64,000 bases of DNA from assembly GCA_024663395.1 (NCBI GenBank), contig JANFAH010000034.1:62001-126000 (forward strand), in the 5' to 3' direction. Shown piece by piece: positions 50,961 through 61,897 of the stretch. This stretch comes from Pisolithus tinctorius. Lineage: Eukaryota; Basidiomycota; Agaricomycetes; Boletales; Pisolithaceae. Both the position numbers and the translations under genes were made by a program. Positions within the stretch are counted from its first letter, which is position 1, and each line of letters begins with the position of its first letter. The notes under the pieces were generated by a model that saw nothing but the letters and a program-made list of their open reading frames with translations, was not told the origin of the DNA and made no database searches.

Positions 50961-52350
50961 GTCAGCATGCATCCACCACCATCTGCCATGACTCCACTCA
51001 CAAACTATGAACCCCAATCCAACAGGGTGGGAGTGAACATGTCAACATGCATCCACCACCATCTGCCATGACTCCACTCACTTCCTATGAACCCAGTCCA
51101 ACAGGGTGGGAGTGAACATGTCAGCATGCATCCACCACCATCTGCAATGACTCCACTCACTGCCTATGAACCCCAGTCCAACAGGGTGGGTGTGAACATG
51201 TCAGCATGCATCCACCACCATCTGCCATGACTCCACTCACATGCTATGAACCCAGTCCAACAGGGCAGGTGTGAACATGTCAGCATGCATTCACCACCAT
51301 CTGCCATGACTCCACTCACATACTATGAACCCCAATCCAACAGGGTGGGAGTGAACATGTCAACATGCATCCACCACCATCTGCCATGACTCCACTCACT
51401 TCCTATGAACCCCAGTCCAACAGGGTGGGAGTGAACATGTCAACATGCATCCACCACCATCTGCCATGACTCCACTCACTCCCTATGAACCCCAGTTCAA
51501 CAGGGTGGGAGTGAACATGTCAGCATGCATCCACCACCATCTGCCATGACTCCACTCACATGCTATGAACCCCAGTCCAACAGGGTGGGAGTGAACATGT
51601 CAGCATGCATCCACCATCATCTGCCATGACTCCACTCACTAACTATGAACCCCAGTTCAACAGGGTGGGAGTGAACATGTCAGCATGCATCCACCACCAT
51701 CTGCCATGACTCCACTCACTAACTATGAACCCCAATCCAACAGGGTGGGAGTGAACATGTCAGATGCATCCACCACCATCTGCCATGACTCCACTCACTC
51801 CCTATGAACCCCAGTCCAACAGGGTGGGAGTGAACATGTCAACATGCATTCACCACCATCAGCCATGACTCCACTCACTCTCTATGAACCCCAGTCCAAC
51901 AGGGTGAGAGTGAACATGTCAGCATGCATCTACCACCATCTGCCATGACTCCACTCACTACCTATGAACCCCAGTCCAACAGGGTGGGAGTGAACATGTC
52001 AACATGCATCCACCAACATCTGCCATGATTCCACTCACAAACTATGAATGCCAGTCCAACAGGGTGGGAGTTAACATGTCAGCATGCATCCACCACCATC
52101 TGCCATGACTCCACTCACTCCCTATGAACCCCAGTTCAACAGGGTGGGAGTGAACATGTCAGCATGCACCCACCACCATCTGCCATGACTCCACTCACTC
52201 TCTATGAACCCCAGTCCAACAGGGTGGGAGTGAACATGTTAGAATGCACCCACCACCATCTGCCATGACTCCACTTACAAACTATGAAGCCCAGTCCAAC
52301 AGGGTGGGAATTAACATGTCAGCATGCACCCACCACAATCTTCAATGAGT
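50961..52350. repeat. Minisatellite, about 17 units of about 80 bp
   Basis: Each unit contains GCATGCATCCACCACCATCTGCC, then GACTCCACTCAC, a variable 6-8 bp, then CTATGAACCCC and CCAACAGGGTGGGAGTGAACATGTCA. Units differ mainly in the segment after CCACTCAC. The array begins and ends in diverged units (for example CATCCACCACAATCTTCAATG-type text near 52333). It lies just downstream of the GTPase gene. Confidence 0.93.
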
Positions 52351-52615
52351 CAACTTACATTCTGTTAATCATAGTCAAACACAACAGTAACCATCACCTT
52401 CAGCATCAATTATACTTGTACTTGCAGAATTTCACACACCTCCTATAACCTAATTAGCCTCTCATTCACCCAAAACACTGGTTGCTTACAAATGGAAACC
52501 ATGTTCCAAGGGCATATGCTAACCCCTCCAAATCAATATAATCAGCCCCCATGTTCATGCTGCTTTTCAGTGTCCTTTCTGCAGTTAGCACCCTGTAGAA
52601 CTTGATTTTTACCAC
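52351..52615. other. 3' flank of the GTPase gene
   Basis: No supported ORF. If the TGA closing the GTPase at 52616-52618 is a CGA mutation, part of this stretch would be former coding sequence (a frame continues KIKFYRVLTAERTLKSS). Confidence 0.4.
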
Positions 52616-53831
52616 TCACTTCATTATGGCAAATTCCATGCAGAGTCCCAAGTTTGATTGCTGTGATGATATAAGCAGTCCCTGCAGCCCTTCCTCAGTC
52701 AGAGCATTTGCTGTGCATTTCAATAGCTCTTCACAATCTGCACTCTCCTGTTCCATGCCTGAAGACACACATGCCAATCTACAGTTTTTTTTATTCATGA
52801 CTTACTTACCAGTGAGTATCAGGTAGCTTTGAGGTGGAAACTTCAGTTCATCTAGCCACCCCTTGACCTTTTCGAGACAGGCATTTTGCAGCTGTGTTTC
52901 TACCTCTGGTGCCTTTCTCATTGCATCATCTAGAGTTAACCCCCTTCCCATAAGCTGCTGCACTGCATCAAGATTTAAGGTGTCTGCCTTTGTTAGTAGC
53001 ACAATCACAGGAACTGCACAAATCCTCAATCTTTGTATAAAGTGTGATGAGATATTTGTGTACACATACCATGTCCTGAATCACACTCATTAAAGAACTT
53101 CCTCTCAGCAGCCATGACCATCCTATGGCTTTCATTCAAAGGAATGCAATACCTAAATCAATCATGCAGACCAGATCAGTGGACACCCAGTGGCACTAGT
53201 CAGACATGTCCCTACCAAATGGCATGCAGTCTGTTCTCCAATTTGGTGGACTTTGCTTGATCTGTAACAAATTTCTTCATCTTATCAAACTCGGCCTCGC
53301 TCCCCGCCTCAAATCCACATGAGTCGTGAAACACATAGCGTGGTTTACTTTTAAACACTAGCTCATCTTCAATGTTATGGTAGCCACGCTGCATAAGTTC
53401 GAAAGTGAGCACCATGTAAGTTCACGTGGTGGCCTTACCCCCAATGAACCCTGCACCGCCCTAGTATCAACCTAGCGGAATGACATGTTAACGAATACAA
53501 AACACATAACACACCCACATACTTTCTCTCCATTTCCATCAAAGATCTCAGGCTGATCCGTAGTGTTACAAACCCGCTGTAAAACAGTTGTTTTACCCGC
53601 ATTTGCTCTGCCCATGACAAGAATGCGAAAACGAGGGATGCGATCAATCTGCCTTTTGGCTTCAGTAGAATCTAAGCGATAGTTTAAAGCTGGTGTAGGG
53701 TCGACTGAATGTGGGGCAACATGAAGGAGTAGCCTCAGTGGAATGGGAACTAGTAACACACCAGCATTGTCACTCGGACATTGGGAACGCCGCAGCGAAC
53801 GCCACCAGGAATGAACAGAGCTCGGCGCCAT
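52616..53831 (-). CDS. P-loop GTPase, AIG/Ras-like fungal G-domain protein
   Basis: Six exons give 314 codons in frame: 53831-53523, 53471-53439, 53388-53216, 53152-53070, 53013-52810, 52758-52616; all introns are GT-AG. The G1 P-loop GRANAGKT lies at residues 74-81 after IPRFRILVM; G3 is VFHDSCGFEAG (DxxG); G4 is LLTKAD. Other family text: RVCNTTDQPEIFDGNG, HNIEDELVFKSKPR, CIPLNESHRMVMAAERKFFNEC, SADCEELLKCT, NLGLCMEFAI. This is the GTPase family greatly expanded in basidiomycetes. It binds and hydrolyses GTP; partners are unknown. The start MAPSS was chosen because it follows the nearest upstream stop-free ATG in a short leader. The C-terminus may be prematurely closed. CpG content drops sharply from exon 3 onward. 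Confidence 0.87.
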
Positions 53832-54885
53832 GGCGATGTGAAGATGAGAAAACAGGTCTTGGGATGTCTTGAGCAGTAAGCGTGCTACGACTGTAGTGGA
53901 CGATGGTGAAGTACGAAGGGCAAGGGACTGCGGATTCGAGTGGCGTCGAACGCTCAACTCGCACAGCCTGACCCGTGCGTAAACTACGATCACCAAGTTC
54001 CTGTTGGGCCGTCCCATTTCTTCTCGTCGTCTGACCGAGTCCCAGTGATGCATTGGCACAGGAAAGACTCGACCATCAGTCCTTCCTTGCTATCTTCGAT
54101 TGCTCATAGCAATGCCAAGGGAGCTCGTCCCATACTCTCTGCGGTACCAAGCCAGCTCGGTAGGTACATTAGTTATGCTCCTGGTGAAATGTACTACCGA
54201 TCTTCTCAGCGGCTTTGTGTTTCCGTGCTCGCCATCCTTCACACCAGATACTGTAGCACAGTTGAGTTTCCCCAGCTCCTCCCTCGGGGATCTGGTTTCC
54301 AAAGACATCCTTCCACAATACTCGGTCGTGCAGTTGGGAAATCCGCAAGTAACATGTCTCTTTGCTAACCCACCCGAGTATTAGCACGAGGGGTATAATC
54401 CATCATTTACCTGACCAAGACGCCCACACAATGCCGGGGTCAAGATCCAAACCACGCACCGACGTGCTACAACTACAACCGTCGGTGTTGTCGACAACGA
54501 CCATCGTTGAGTATTCCAACTCTATTGTCATCCCCTCACAATGCAGGACCCAAGCTCCATTTCCAAAATGCATCGCCAGTGAGTGCTGCGTTCTGATCCC
54601 CCCGCCTTACCTCCACCCAGTTGAGATCCTATCCTTCACGCTGTGGGTGACTCCAACTGATAGCCATGGAAGTGGCGGGCCCTCTGGTATAAAATTTGCA
54701 TGATAATCTAATGGGTAACCTATCGATCTGCATGCCATAGTCATTCATATGCCACTACGCATCTTTCCAGCTAATCATCAATAGAGTACTTTTTAGAGCA
54801 TCTGCCTCGGTGCTCCTTCTATTGATGCACAGTTTTGTTGCTCTGGGAGGCGAAGACTGTCCTAAGGCCACAGATACATATCGCA
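53832..54885. other. Upstream region of the GTPase, possible small gene
   Basis: The CpG content is normal. Plus frames 54100-54384 (LVPYSLRYQASSVGTLVMLLV) and 53940-54368 overlap and neither shows a known domain. The stretch may be promoter for the minus-strand GTPase plus an unrecognised short gene. Confidence 0.3.
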
Positions 54886-57800
54886 TTACCCCTTCCCCAC
54901 ATACTCATATTCCCTCCAGAGCGACTTCATGGGAGTCTTACCGTCAGAATCAAGTGCAGGGGCCGTCAGAGCATATCGATTGTACTCACCGAGCATTTCA
55001 CATAATGAGAACTGGCCAGGTTCGAGTTCTCGTCGTATCTCTGGTGTCAGGATCCACAACGAGTCGTTCATAGAGTCGATGTATGCCAAGAGGACGTGTC
55101 CTGCATGCTTTGCGAAAGGCTTTGCCAGAGGCTCAGCTTTTGTGTCTCGGCGGCAATCGCGGTGTGCTGTGCTGTATGCACACGCGGGACAGTTGTGACA
55201 GTGAGTGGGTGAGAACTGGACTAAGAGCACGGCTTTCGGCAATGCCGAGCGGCTGAGACGGTGAAATCCAAGACGGAAGTGTTCCTGCGACGAGTTTACT
55301 CTGCTTAGCTCCTAGTTGGAGACGCATGTGCCTGGTTATCAGCAGCAGCCGATGTAAGGCGAATGCTAGATGCGGGAGCGTACGTATAACTATGTCACGT
55401 CTCAGACAAATGAGAGAGCCTGTTATGGCGACGATGCAGCGAAAATCGCAAACGAGGAGACATTGTCGTGGTCGGCGGTTCCCGATAGCATTTTACAGAG
55501 CAAAGACCAGATGCTCCCGAGGTCGACTGAGTGCACACCAGCGACCTGCCATTGGATATAAGAATGACTTGACCAAAGCGTTTAAAGTGATGACACTCAC
55601 TTCGTCAGAAAAACGCTTGGCGATCAGTTCTAGATAACGGTAATGTTCTTTCAATTCTGGTGAGCCTCCGTATAGGTGAGGTCGACCGGTGAGGGCATCG
55701 AAGCAGCACGTTACAAATGCTTGGTCCACTTTGAGAGTTCCTGTGGTGACGCGCTGCCGAACCCTGTTATTTATAATCAGAATAGGAGCTTGATACAGAC
55801 CTTGAGGTGTATCAAGCTTTTGCATTGACCTACCGGAAGCCGGGGCTCTTCGATTCCTTCCTATCACACCCAGGAGGCGGACAAAACTGTTTACAGACGC
55901 TTCCCCTGCGGCTTTCGCAACTTGCACATCGAGAGCGTCGCGTGCTACCGTAATGGTGTGATATATTTTAAGCTGAAACCAACGTCGAACAACGGATTAC
56001 CTTCCATCTGTGTCATACCAAATGCCTTCCAGGCGCTCCTGGACACTACAAGTACAAACACCAGTAGAGATTAGACCCTACTCCCTGGGGGGAGGGAGAG
56101 GATGATGCAATCGACTGGCTATGCCACAAGCATTGAACATTGAATGCAGTGCTGGGATTGTCTCAAGGTACGCCGAGTCCGAAATATTGGGAAACATCGA
56201 AGCTCTTCGAACAGCAAAGTAATAACATGAGGACACCTCATTACGCGGTCTGCACCTACCGGCAGTGAGCGACTGTGCAGTGGGCTTCGCATGACCCTAG
56301 TCACTAATTTTATGCCTATCGGCGCAACGCTACCAGTTACTGCAAAAGTCGAGCAGGTATACACGCCGCTCAGGATGGTTCACGTACTGTCAATCCTTAG
56401 CCGCCCGAAAACGATAATACGTAAGAGCGGGCTTCAATGTGCACTCGCAATGCGAGTGCGTCATTGGTTCCAGATTGTTCCCGCTCCGAAACCGGGATAG
56501 GTGTAAAGGTTTCGTATATAATTTTCAGCGCAGATACGACCACCGTCACGAGGCTACGTCCGCACGTCAAAAGCAAAGCCGGACAAGCTTTCCAGAAAGT
56601 AAATTTCACCTTCCTGGGCTAGAGTATTCTCGTAAACATTCAATGAGTCGAACACAGCAGATCGGGTAAGCACATGTTGCCATAATCCCTGCAACGACGT
56701 ATCGGAGAATGGTTCAGCAGCAAAGACTACTCAGTATGCTGGACACCACCGCTGATGCCTTGGAATTCTGAACACGGAGGAGGGTACTAGGAAGACCAGT
56801 AATCGTACCAGGCGAGAAATGCGTTTAAGAAACTTACAATAGGCAATAGGTGAAACGAGACAGGATTTGACGTCTCTTTTATAAGTGCATCTGACGACGG
56901 GGTTAATCTTGATGGCGACCGGAGTATATATTCGACGTATGCACGAGATGTCTAATAAAGTTCAATCACTGGGAAATGGAAAGCAAACCCGACAAGATAA
57001 CTGCCTACTCACGGTGTAATCCAACGCGTTCGTCAACTAGCCCATACGATACAGGAAAGCACGGCATACCGTGAGATGGTGGAAGCAGAGTTCTCTGAGC
57101 GTTTGCACTCCGGAATCTTCTTCGTCCATGTCCATCTCATACCCATCATACCCAGTATCGGATTTTGGCGGTGAATATCCTTCCCCTTCCCCAAGTGCTC
57201 CCCGTCACCCTGATCCGCTGTCCTGCTGCCACTCGTGACCTGGAGTGCCGAGCATATAGCGGCGTCACCACCAACCGCTCTCTTTACAAGTTCTGTGCGA
57301 GAGGCCCGGGTGAAGTACCCGGGAGCCACATACATTAGAAGAAAGTACACTTCACTTGCACGTACAAGCTCAAGGTTGTCAAATCCGCTAGTCGCAGTAG
57401 ACCCAGGAAGGCAGCAAGATGAGAACAGAAGGGCAGTCTTCTTTAATGCGAACAACAGGAAGGTCCGAGCGCCATCCATGCATCCGTCCTTTGTGGTCCG
57501 GAGTCCACCGTTACGGTATCGCGTAAAAGAACCTTCCAACAGCCTACAGGACTCCCAGGCTTCCATTGCATCAGCGCGCACGGCCTCACGAATAGCCAGG
57601 GCAGGAGAAGCCGACACGGACGAAGCAGGGAAAAGCGCTGTGCGGTGGCGATTTCCTGCACAAAGACGTGCAGAAAAGAGGCATGGCAGGAGGGAAAGGC
57701 CATGGTCCGTGCACACGTGCGAAAGTGCATCCAATGTGTCGAGAGGTTACCAGTAGCGAGGACGGAACGTGCTTTTGCTCGACTCAGACTCCAGTTGTCT

Positions 57801-57929
57801 CACACTGAACGTCCTTGTCCCCGAGCTACTGAATTCAAGTAATCGCACAACCTTGGTTAAGTCGCGCAATCCGAGCTCAGGTAGGGTGAACATCCCGAAA
57901 GTGTGGTAGACATCTTCCAACTGCGTCAT
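54886..57929 (-). CDS. Unidentified multi-exon gene (one or two genes)
   Basis: Several minus-strand stretches look like exons bounded by GT-AG sites. They include 57929-about 57752 (start MTQLEDVYHTFGMFTLPELG), about 57660-57250 (AWESCRLLEGSFTRYRNGG; GFDNLELVRASEVYFLLMY), a piece near 56040-55990 (VQERLEGIWYDTDG), 55950-55838 (RDALDVQVAKAAGEASVNSF), 55763-55601 (VTTGTLKVDQAFVTCCFDALTG, ends RFSDE at a GTGAGT donor), and 55100-54886 (HVLLAYIDSMNDSLWILTPE; QFSLCEMLGEYNRYAL, ending at a stop). I do not recognise the protein. The exact exon chain, and whether it is a single gene, are unresolved. Its start lies 147 bp from NTH1, so the two probably share a divergent promoter. Confidence 0.45.
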
Positions 57930-58076
57930 TCATACACATGAGCAGGGATATCAGACGTTGCTCACATTTATGCGGAATGGCTGGACTTGTAAGGCTTTGG
58001 CTAGTGATTATTTGGTGTCGCTGGTGTAGGGGCTATTTTCTTGTTTTGGCTTCTCATTTGTGTTTTGTCCACGACG
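57930..58076. promoter_or_regulatory. Divergent intergenic region upstream of NTH1
   Basis: 147 bp separate the putative start at 57929 (minus) from the NTH1 ATG at 58077 (plus). No TATA box is obvious. A shared promoter is inferred from the spacing alone. Confidence 0.4.
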
Positions 58077-59484
58077 ATGTCTGCTATTAGAAGGGTGGCT
58101 TCGGAGCGTGTAACGAGGCTGTCAGCCAAGTCGAGTCCATATCATACCGCGGTCACACTCTACGAGGCACAGGACACCCCGGGAGCATCCACCACCCGCC
58201 GTCAGACTCGCCGTGTCAAACGGGAAAATGTGGAGCTCAATGACCAAGAAGGTTCAGATGATGCGCTCCCAGCAGCAGCCAAAAAGAAGAAAGCGAAGGC
58301 GAAGGTCGTGAAGACAGCAACATCAGTGACAACGACAGAGACGAAGTCCAGGTCACCCAAGAAGCCGAAAGCGATACCCCAGAGTTTAGACGTACCTCAT
58401 CCGACCCCGGAGCGATGGAAAGAGGCATACAATGCAATCAAGGAAATGCGCTCAAGGATAACTGCCCCAGTGGATACGATGGGTTGTGACCAGGCACAAT
58501 GGAAAGAACAAGACCCAAAGGTACGTCCGTTCATCACGTCCTGGCTGTCCAGCTACTGCGTGAACGACGTCCTACTTACTTCAAACGTAGAACAGGCGCT
58601 TCGCTACACTCATTTCTCTGATGCTTTCGTCGCAGACAAAGGACGAGGTCACGGATGCCGCAGTGGCCAAACTACGTATTGCAATAGGCGGCTCACTTTC
58701 TGTAGACGCTGTCATAGCTGCAGAGGAGGCTACCGTTTCAGAGGCAATATCCAAGGTCGGATTCTGGAGACGGAAAACACAGTGCGTGTACAATTGCTTC
58801 CTTGGGATCATGTGCTAAAGATGTGATAGGTATATTAAGCAGGCAGCCCAACGACTGCGCGACGACTTTGATTCGGACGTACCAAAGACGGTCGACGAAC
58901 TGTGCTCGCTACCGGGTGTTGGACCCAAGATGGCATTTCTCGCACTTCAAGTAGCATGGAACCTGTAAGGTGCTCCGACTGCCCCTCATTCATCTATGTG
59001 ATGACGTTCCCAAGGAATCTCGGAATTGGGGTGGATGTTCATGTTCATAGAATAACCAACCGATTGGGTTGGCATCAACGGCCAACGAAGAATCCCGAGG
59101 AGACTAGGTATCCGTCGCGGACGACTCTCTTTCCAGAGATGGTATTTCCATTTGACATGCGTCATCCACAGACTGAATCTACAATCCTGGTTACCCAAAG
59201 AACTCCACGGCGAGATCAATCATATGCTTGTTGGTTTTGGACAAGTAAGTGGCTTTCTTTGTGGTGCACTGGCGTTGTGAAGCTCATTTTCGCGTACCAT
59301 GCCTCAGACGGTGTGCCTCCCTGTCGGCCCGAAATGTGACTTGTGCACGTTGAGCTCAGCTGGATTGTGTCCAAGTGCGCAAAGCAAGAAATTGTCCAAG
59401 CGTGGTGGCCGAAACTCAGCCTCTACTAGTCGCGTTGAATTAGACCCCGGACCAAAGGTCGAGATCGAGGTGGAGAACTCATGA
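58077..59484 (+). CDS. NTH1: Endonuclease III homolog, DNA glycosylase/AP lyase
   Basis: Six exons sum to 1113 bp (370 aa) in frame: 58077-58520, 58591-58781, 58830-58964, 59015-59107, 59172-59244, 59308-59484. The N-terminus is basic (RRQTRRVKR at 41-49, AKKKKAKAK at 68-76), suggesting nuclear import. LMLSSQTKDEVTDAAVAKL opens the HhH-GPD fold. The helix-hairpin-helix LPGVGPKMA holds the expected catalytic Lys245; VDVHVHRITNRLGW holds Asp264. Four cysteines (315, 322, 325, 333) in CLPVGPKCDLC...LC fit the [4Fe-4S] cluster loop. The enzyme removes oxidised pyrimidines and nicks abasic sites in base-excision repair. The ATG at 58077 was preferred over 58041 as it gives MSAIRRVASE without the hydrophobic lead. 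The acceptor of intron 1 (GTAG before AACAGGCGC) was chosen to restore RRFATLISLM. Confidence 0.95.
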
Positions 59485-59822
59485 TACTTACCATCTCAGC
59501 CCAGGGATTTGTGGTTGACAATATTCGGGACTCACAAGGTCTACGCGACTGATAAACTTCAGGGACGTTTGATTGGAGGACAGGGAATGGGGAATAGGAT
59601 TTCTACCGGACCCCCAATGTACTGCAAGATTCGCAGCTCGATACCCTACGATATAATCTGTTCACATAACTCAAATTCTAGGCGATGAGGTAAGGCCTCC
59701 GCATGCTGCGGGTCACGCAAGTGCAAGAGAGAGAGCTTCGTGATAATTCCCCCTTTTACTTGATTTGCGTTACATCCCTCGAAGAATTGATATGCTCGGA
59801 CTGAGAGAAGATAGCAGCTTCT
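59485..59822. other. NTH1 3' flank
   Basis: No supported ORF; 338 bp of ordinary composition. It may include the 5' part of the next plus-strand gene. Confidence 0.4.
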
Positions 59823-61700
59823 CACTTACTCCCCAAGCCAGTTTTCAAAGCTGCTGGTCGTTTTCATGTCTACTCCGCATTTGGTGATATCTACCCTCAT
59901 TCTCCGCTGAGTTCTTTTGCTAACGCCCAAGTTTGGACTTCCAGTAGATCTTCTGTTGATGATAACTCCCCGGGTATCCAGTTGACTCTTCTCCAGGTCA
60001 CTCCTACTGGGGAAGTCACTTTCCCTGAAGCCTATCCGTTCCACGGAAATGTGGTGATCGAGGACAGAATGCCCCCGTGAAATAATTCTGACCATGGCAT
60101 ATTACAGAGAACGTCGGATACGCAATCGAGGCGCCTCCGCAAGTAGCTGGCAAAATAACATTGCAGAGTTGATATACGATAGCTCCACTGACCAGTCGAG
60201 GACACGCAGTGACGGTGCAGCGTTTCGGATGGGTTCCAAAGTTGAATCTTCCTCGAACGGTCCGAAGTTCTTAATTAGGTGGGCGCCAGCTTTGAGCGGC
60301 CCTAATGCCCACCAAACATTCTTCGTCTATGCCGGCACTGCCACGTCTACAGTGTAGACGACAGCACCCAACCGCTGACCGCTCCGTTTACCATTCGCGA
60401 GGCTTGGCTCCCACAACCGCTCCCTTTCCACTCGCATGATCCCGGAGCGCACTGTGAAAACACGCCAAGGTTTAGAAATGAAAATTTCCCGGTAAAGATA
60501 ATGAATGGCTAGATGCTACCACTGTCCGCAGACGAGAACGAGGTTCCGTTATGTGACAAGGGCAGCCTTGAGCGCCCGATGATGCTGGCTATCGTAATCG
60601 CCTCCGATGAGGGGAAGATCTCCGGGATGAGAGTGTAGGGCACGTAAGTTTTGCGATATCGAAGACACGATCCCATACTTCAGGTAGAACCCTCATACGT
60701 AGCTGGGTAGCCATCTTGTGGAATGCTTGTTGGCTCCTAGATTACTTGATAGGACGATCGCCACGACAAGCACCTTTCCGCTTTAGTTCCCAGCGCTTGT
60801 TACTCCTCCCGCGCCCGCCTGCATTCCACGATGAGATTCAATGCGAAGTCAACGTTCAACGCGTACCTGTGTCCGTTGGCGTCGATGCTAGACGGTATGT
60901 CTCAGTCTTCTTTTATTATCACGGTTCGTTTCTGATTAATGATTAGTCCTTCTGTGTCTGTTCATCAGTTCACTGCTATCTTGGATGCTCGATCCGGCTC
61001 GAAACAGGGATACAGGTTCTTGGTCTTTTTCTTCTTAGCATTGTCCTGCTTGTGTGCTCTGTTCTCTTGTTCACTAGTGCATTGTACCGTTACAAGATCA
61101 GTGCGTGCACGCTCAGTGGATCTCCTACTCGTTGTTTCCTGCACTTGGCTTTGGTCGTAGGGTGCATTTCGGCCTTGGGGTTGGGCTTGGACTCAGGCAA
61201 TTTCGTGAGTGTCATACTTCTTTCCGCTTTTACCTATTTATACGATAGCGGTGGAGGGAGAACCGATGTCATCCCTTTTTTAAACCCGTGCTCGATGGAA
61301 ACACACTAGTCATCGTGCAAGCAGAGCTGCAAAAACCAGGCTTTGCTCAGGACAGATTCGTGCTGGATCCGAACAGGGACACCGGAATTAAGGTTCTCTA
61401 CGGTGGTGTCAAACGACCCATGTCATGCGCGTTCTTGCAGCACAAGTCGGAACCCGAAACCCTTTCCGAACGTTACAAGTGCCCCGTAACTTCCGAACCG
61501 TTTGCGGCATGGCTGCCAGCCACTGAAAGGTATGGACCATAGAATGGGGTCGCGCACTTTGTGGGAGAGAAGAGATCCGGAATCTGGAGAGGATGAGAGT
61601 GAACGCCAGGGTGCAGCGAACATATTTGTAAGAGGAACAGAGACGCCGAGGAAGGCCCGTAGGATTGAACCTGTGTCCAAGGCTAAGCTGTGAGATATAC
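59823..61700 (+). CDS. Unidentified coding region with a possible membrane part
   Basis: Plus-strand frames that look coding: about 59832-60080 (FKAAGRFHVYSAFGDIYPHS; TPTGEVTFPEAYPFHGNVVI), 60100-60357 (WAPALSGPNAHQTFFVYAG), 60362-60515 (APFTIREAWLPQPLPFHSH), 60833-60893 (RFNAKSTFNAYLCPLASMLD, ending at a GTATGT donor), 61000-61290 (VLGLFLLSIVLLVCSVLLF and LALVVGCISALGLGL, two hydrophobic stretches that could span a membrane), 61502-61693 (a charged tail, KARRIEPVSKAKL, stop). The splicing chain was not resolved and I recognise no family. One membrane protein with an extracellular or luminal N-terminal part is a guess. Confidence 0.35.
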
Positions 61701-61897
61701 CCATACCTTATGAGAAGTGCTATGCGTGTGAATGTGTCCCGCCTATATCAGCCATTGACGACCTGCGTGTGACTTTATCTGGAGTTGGGATCAAGGTCTG
61801 ATAAAATTATACACTGACGTGAGAGGATTGACAGCACATGAAAAGTTAAACACGTAGTTTCCCTGAAAGTTTCCAAGAGTCAACACATCCGGGAAGT

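Noticed and set aside
50961..52350. CRISPR-like array
   Set aside because: Units of about 80 bp are almost wholly repeated, with no unique spacers of constant size, and the genome is eukaryotic. It is a minisatellite.
52592..52619. A further intron in the GTPase gene after MEFAIMK
   Set aside because: A GTGAGT donor and nearby AG acceptors exist, but the intron would be only 27-40 bp and one choice gives an immediate stop.
57235..57756. A 173-codon plus-strand ORF
   Set aside because: It is antisense to a minus frame with better amino-acid composition and splice sites (GFDNLELVRASEVYFLLMY), and has an Arg/Ser-rich composition typical of a shadow frame in CpG-rich DNA.
59826..60095. An 89-codon minus ORF
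   Set aside because: The plus frame over the same bases has a more protein-like sequence (FHVYSAFGDIYPHS; TPTGEVTFPEAYPF). The minus frame is probably its shadow.
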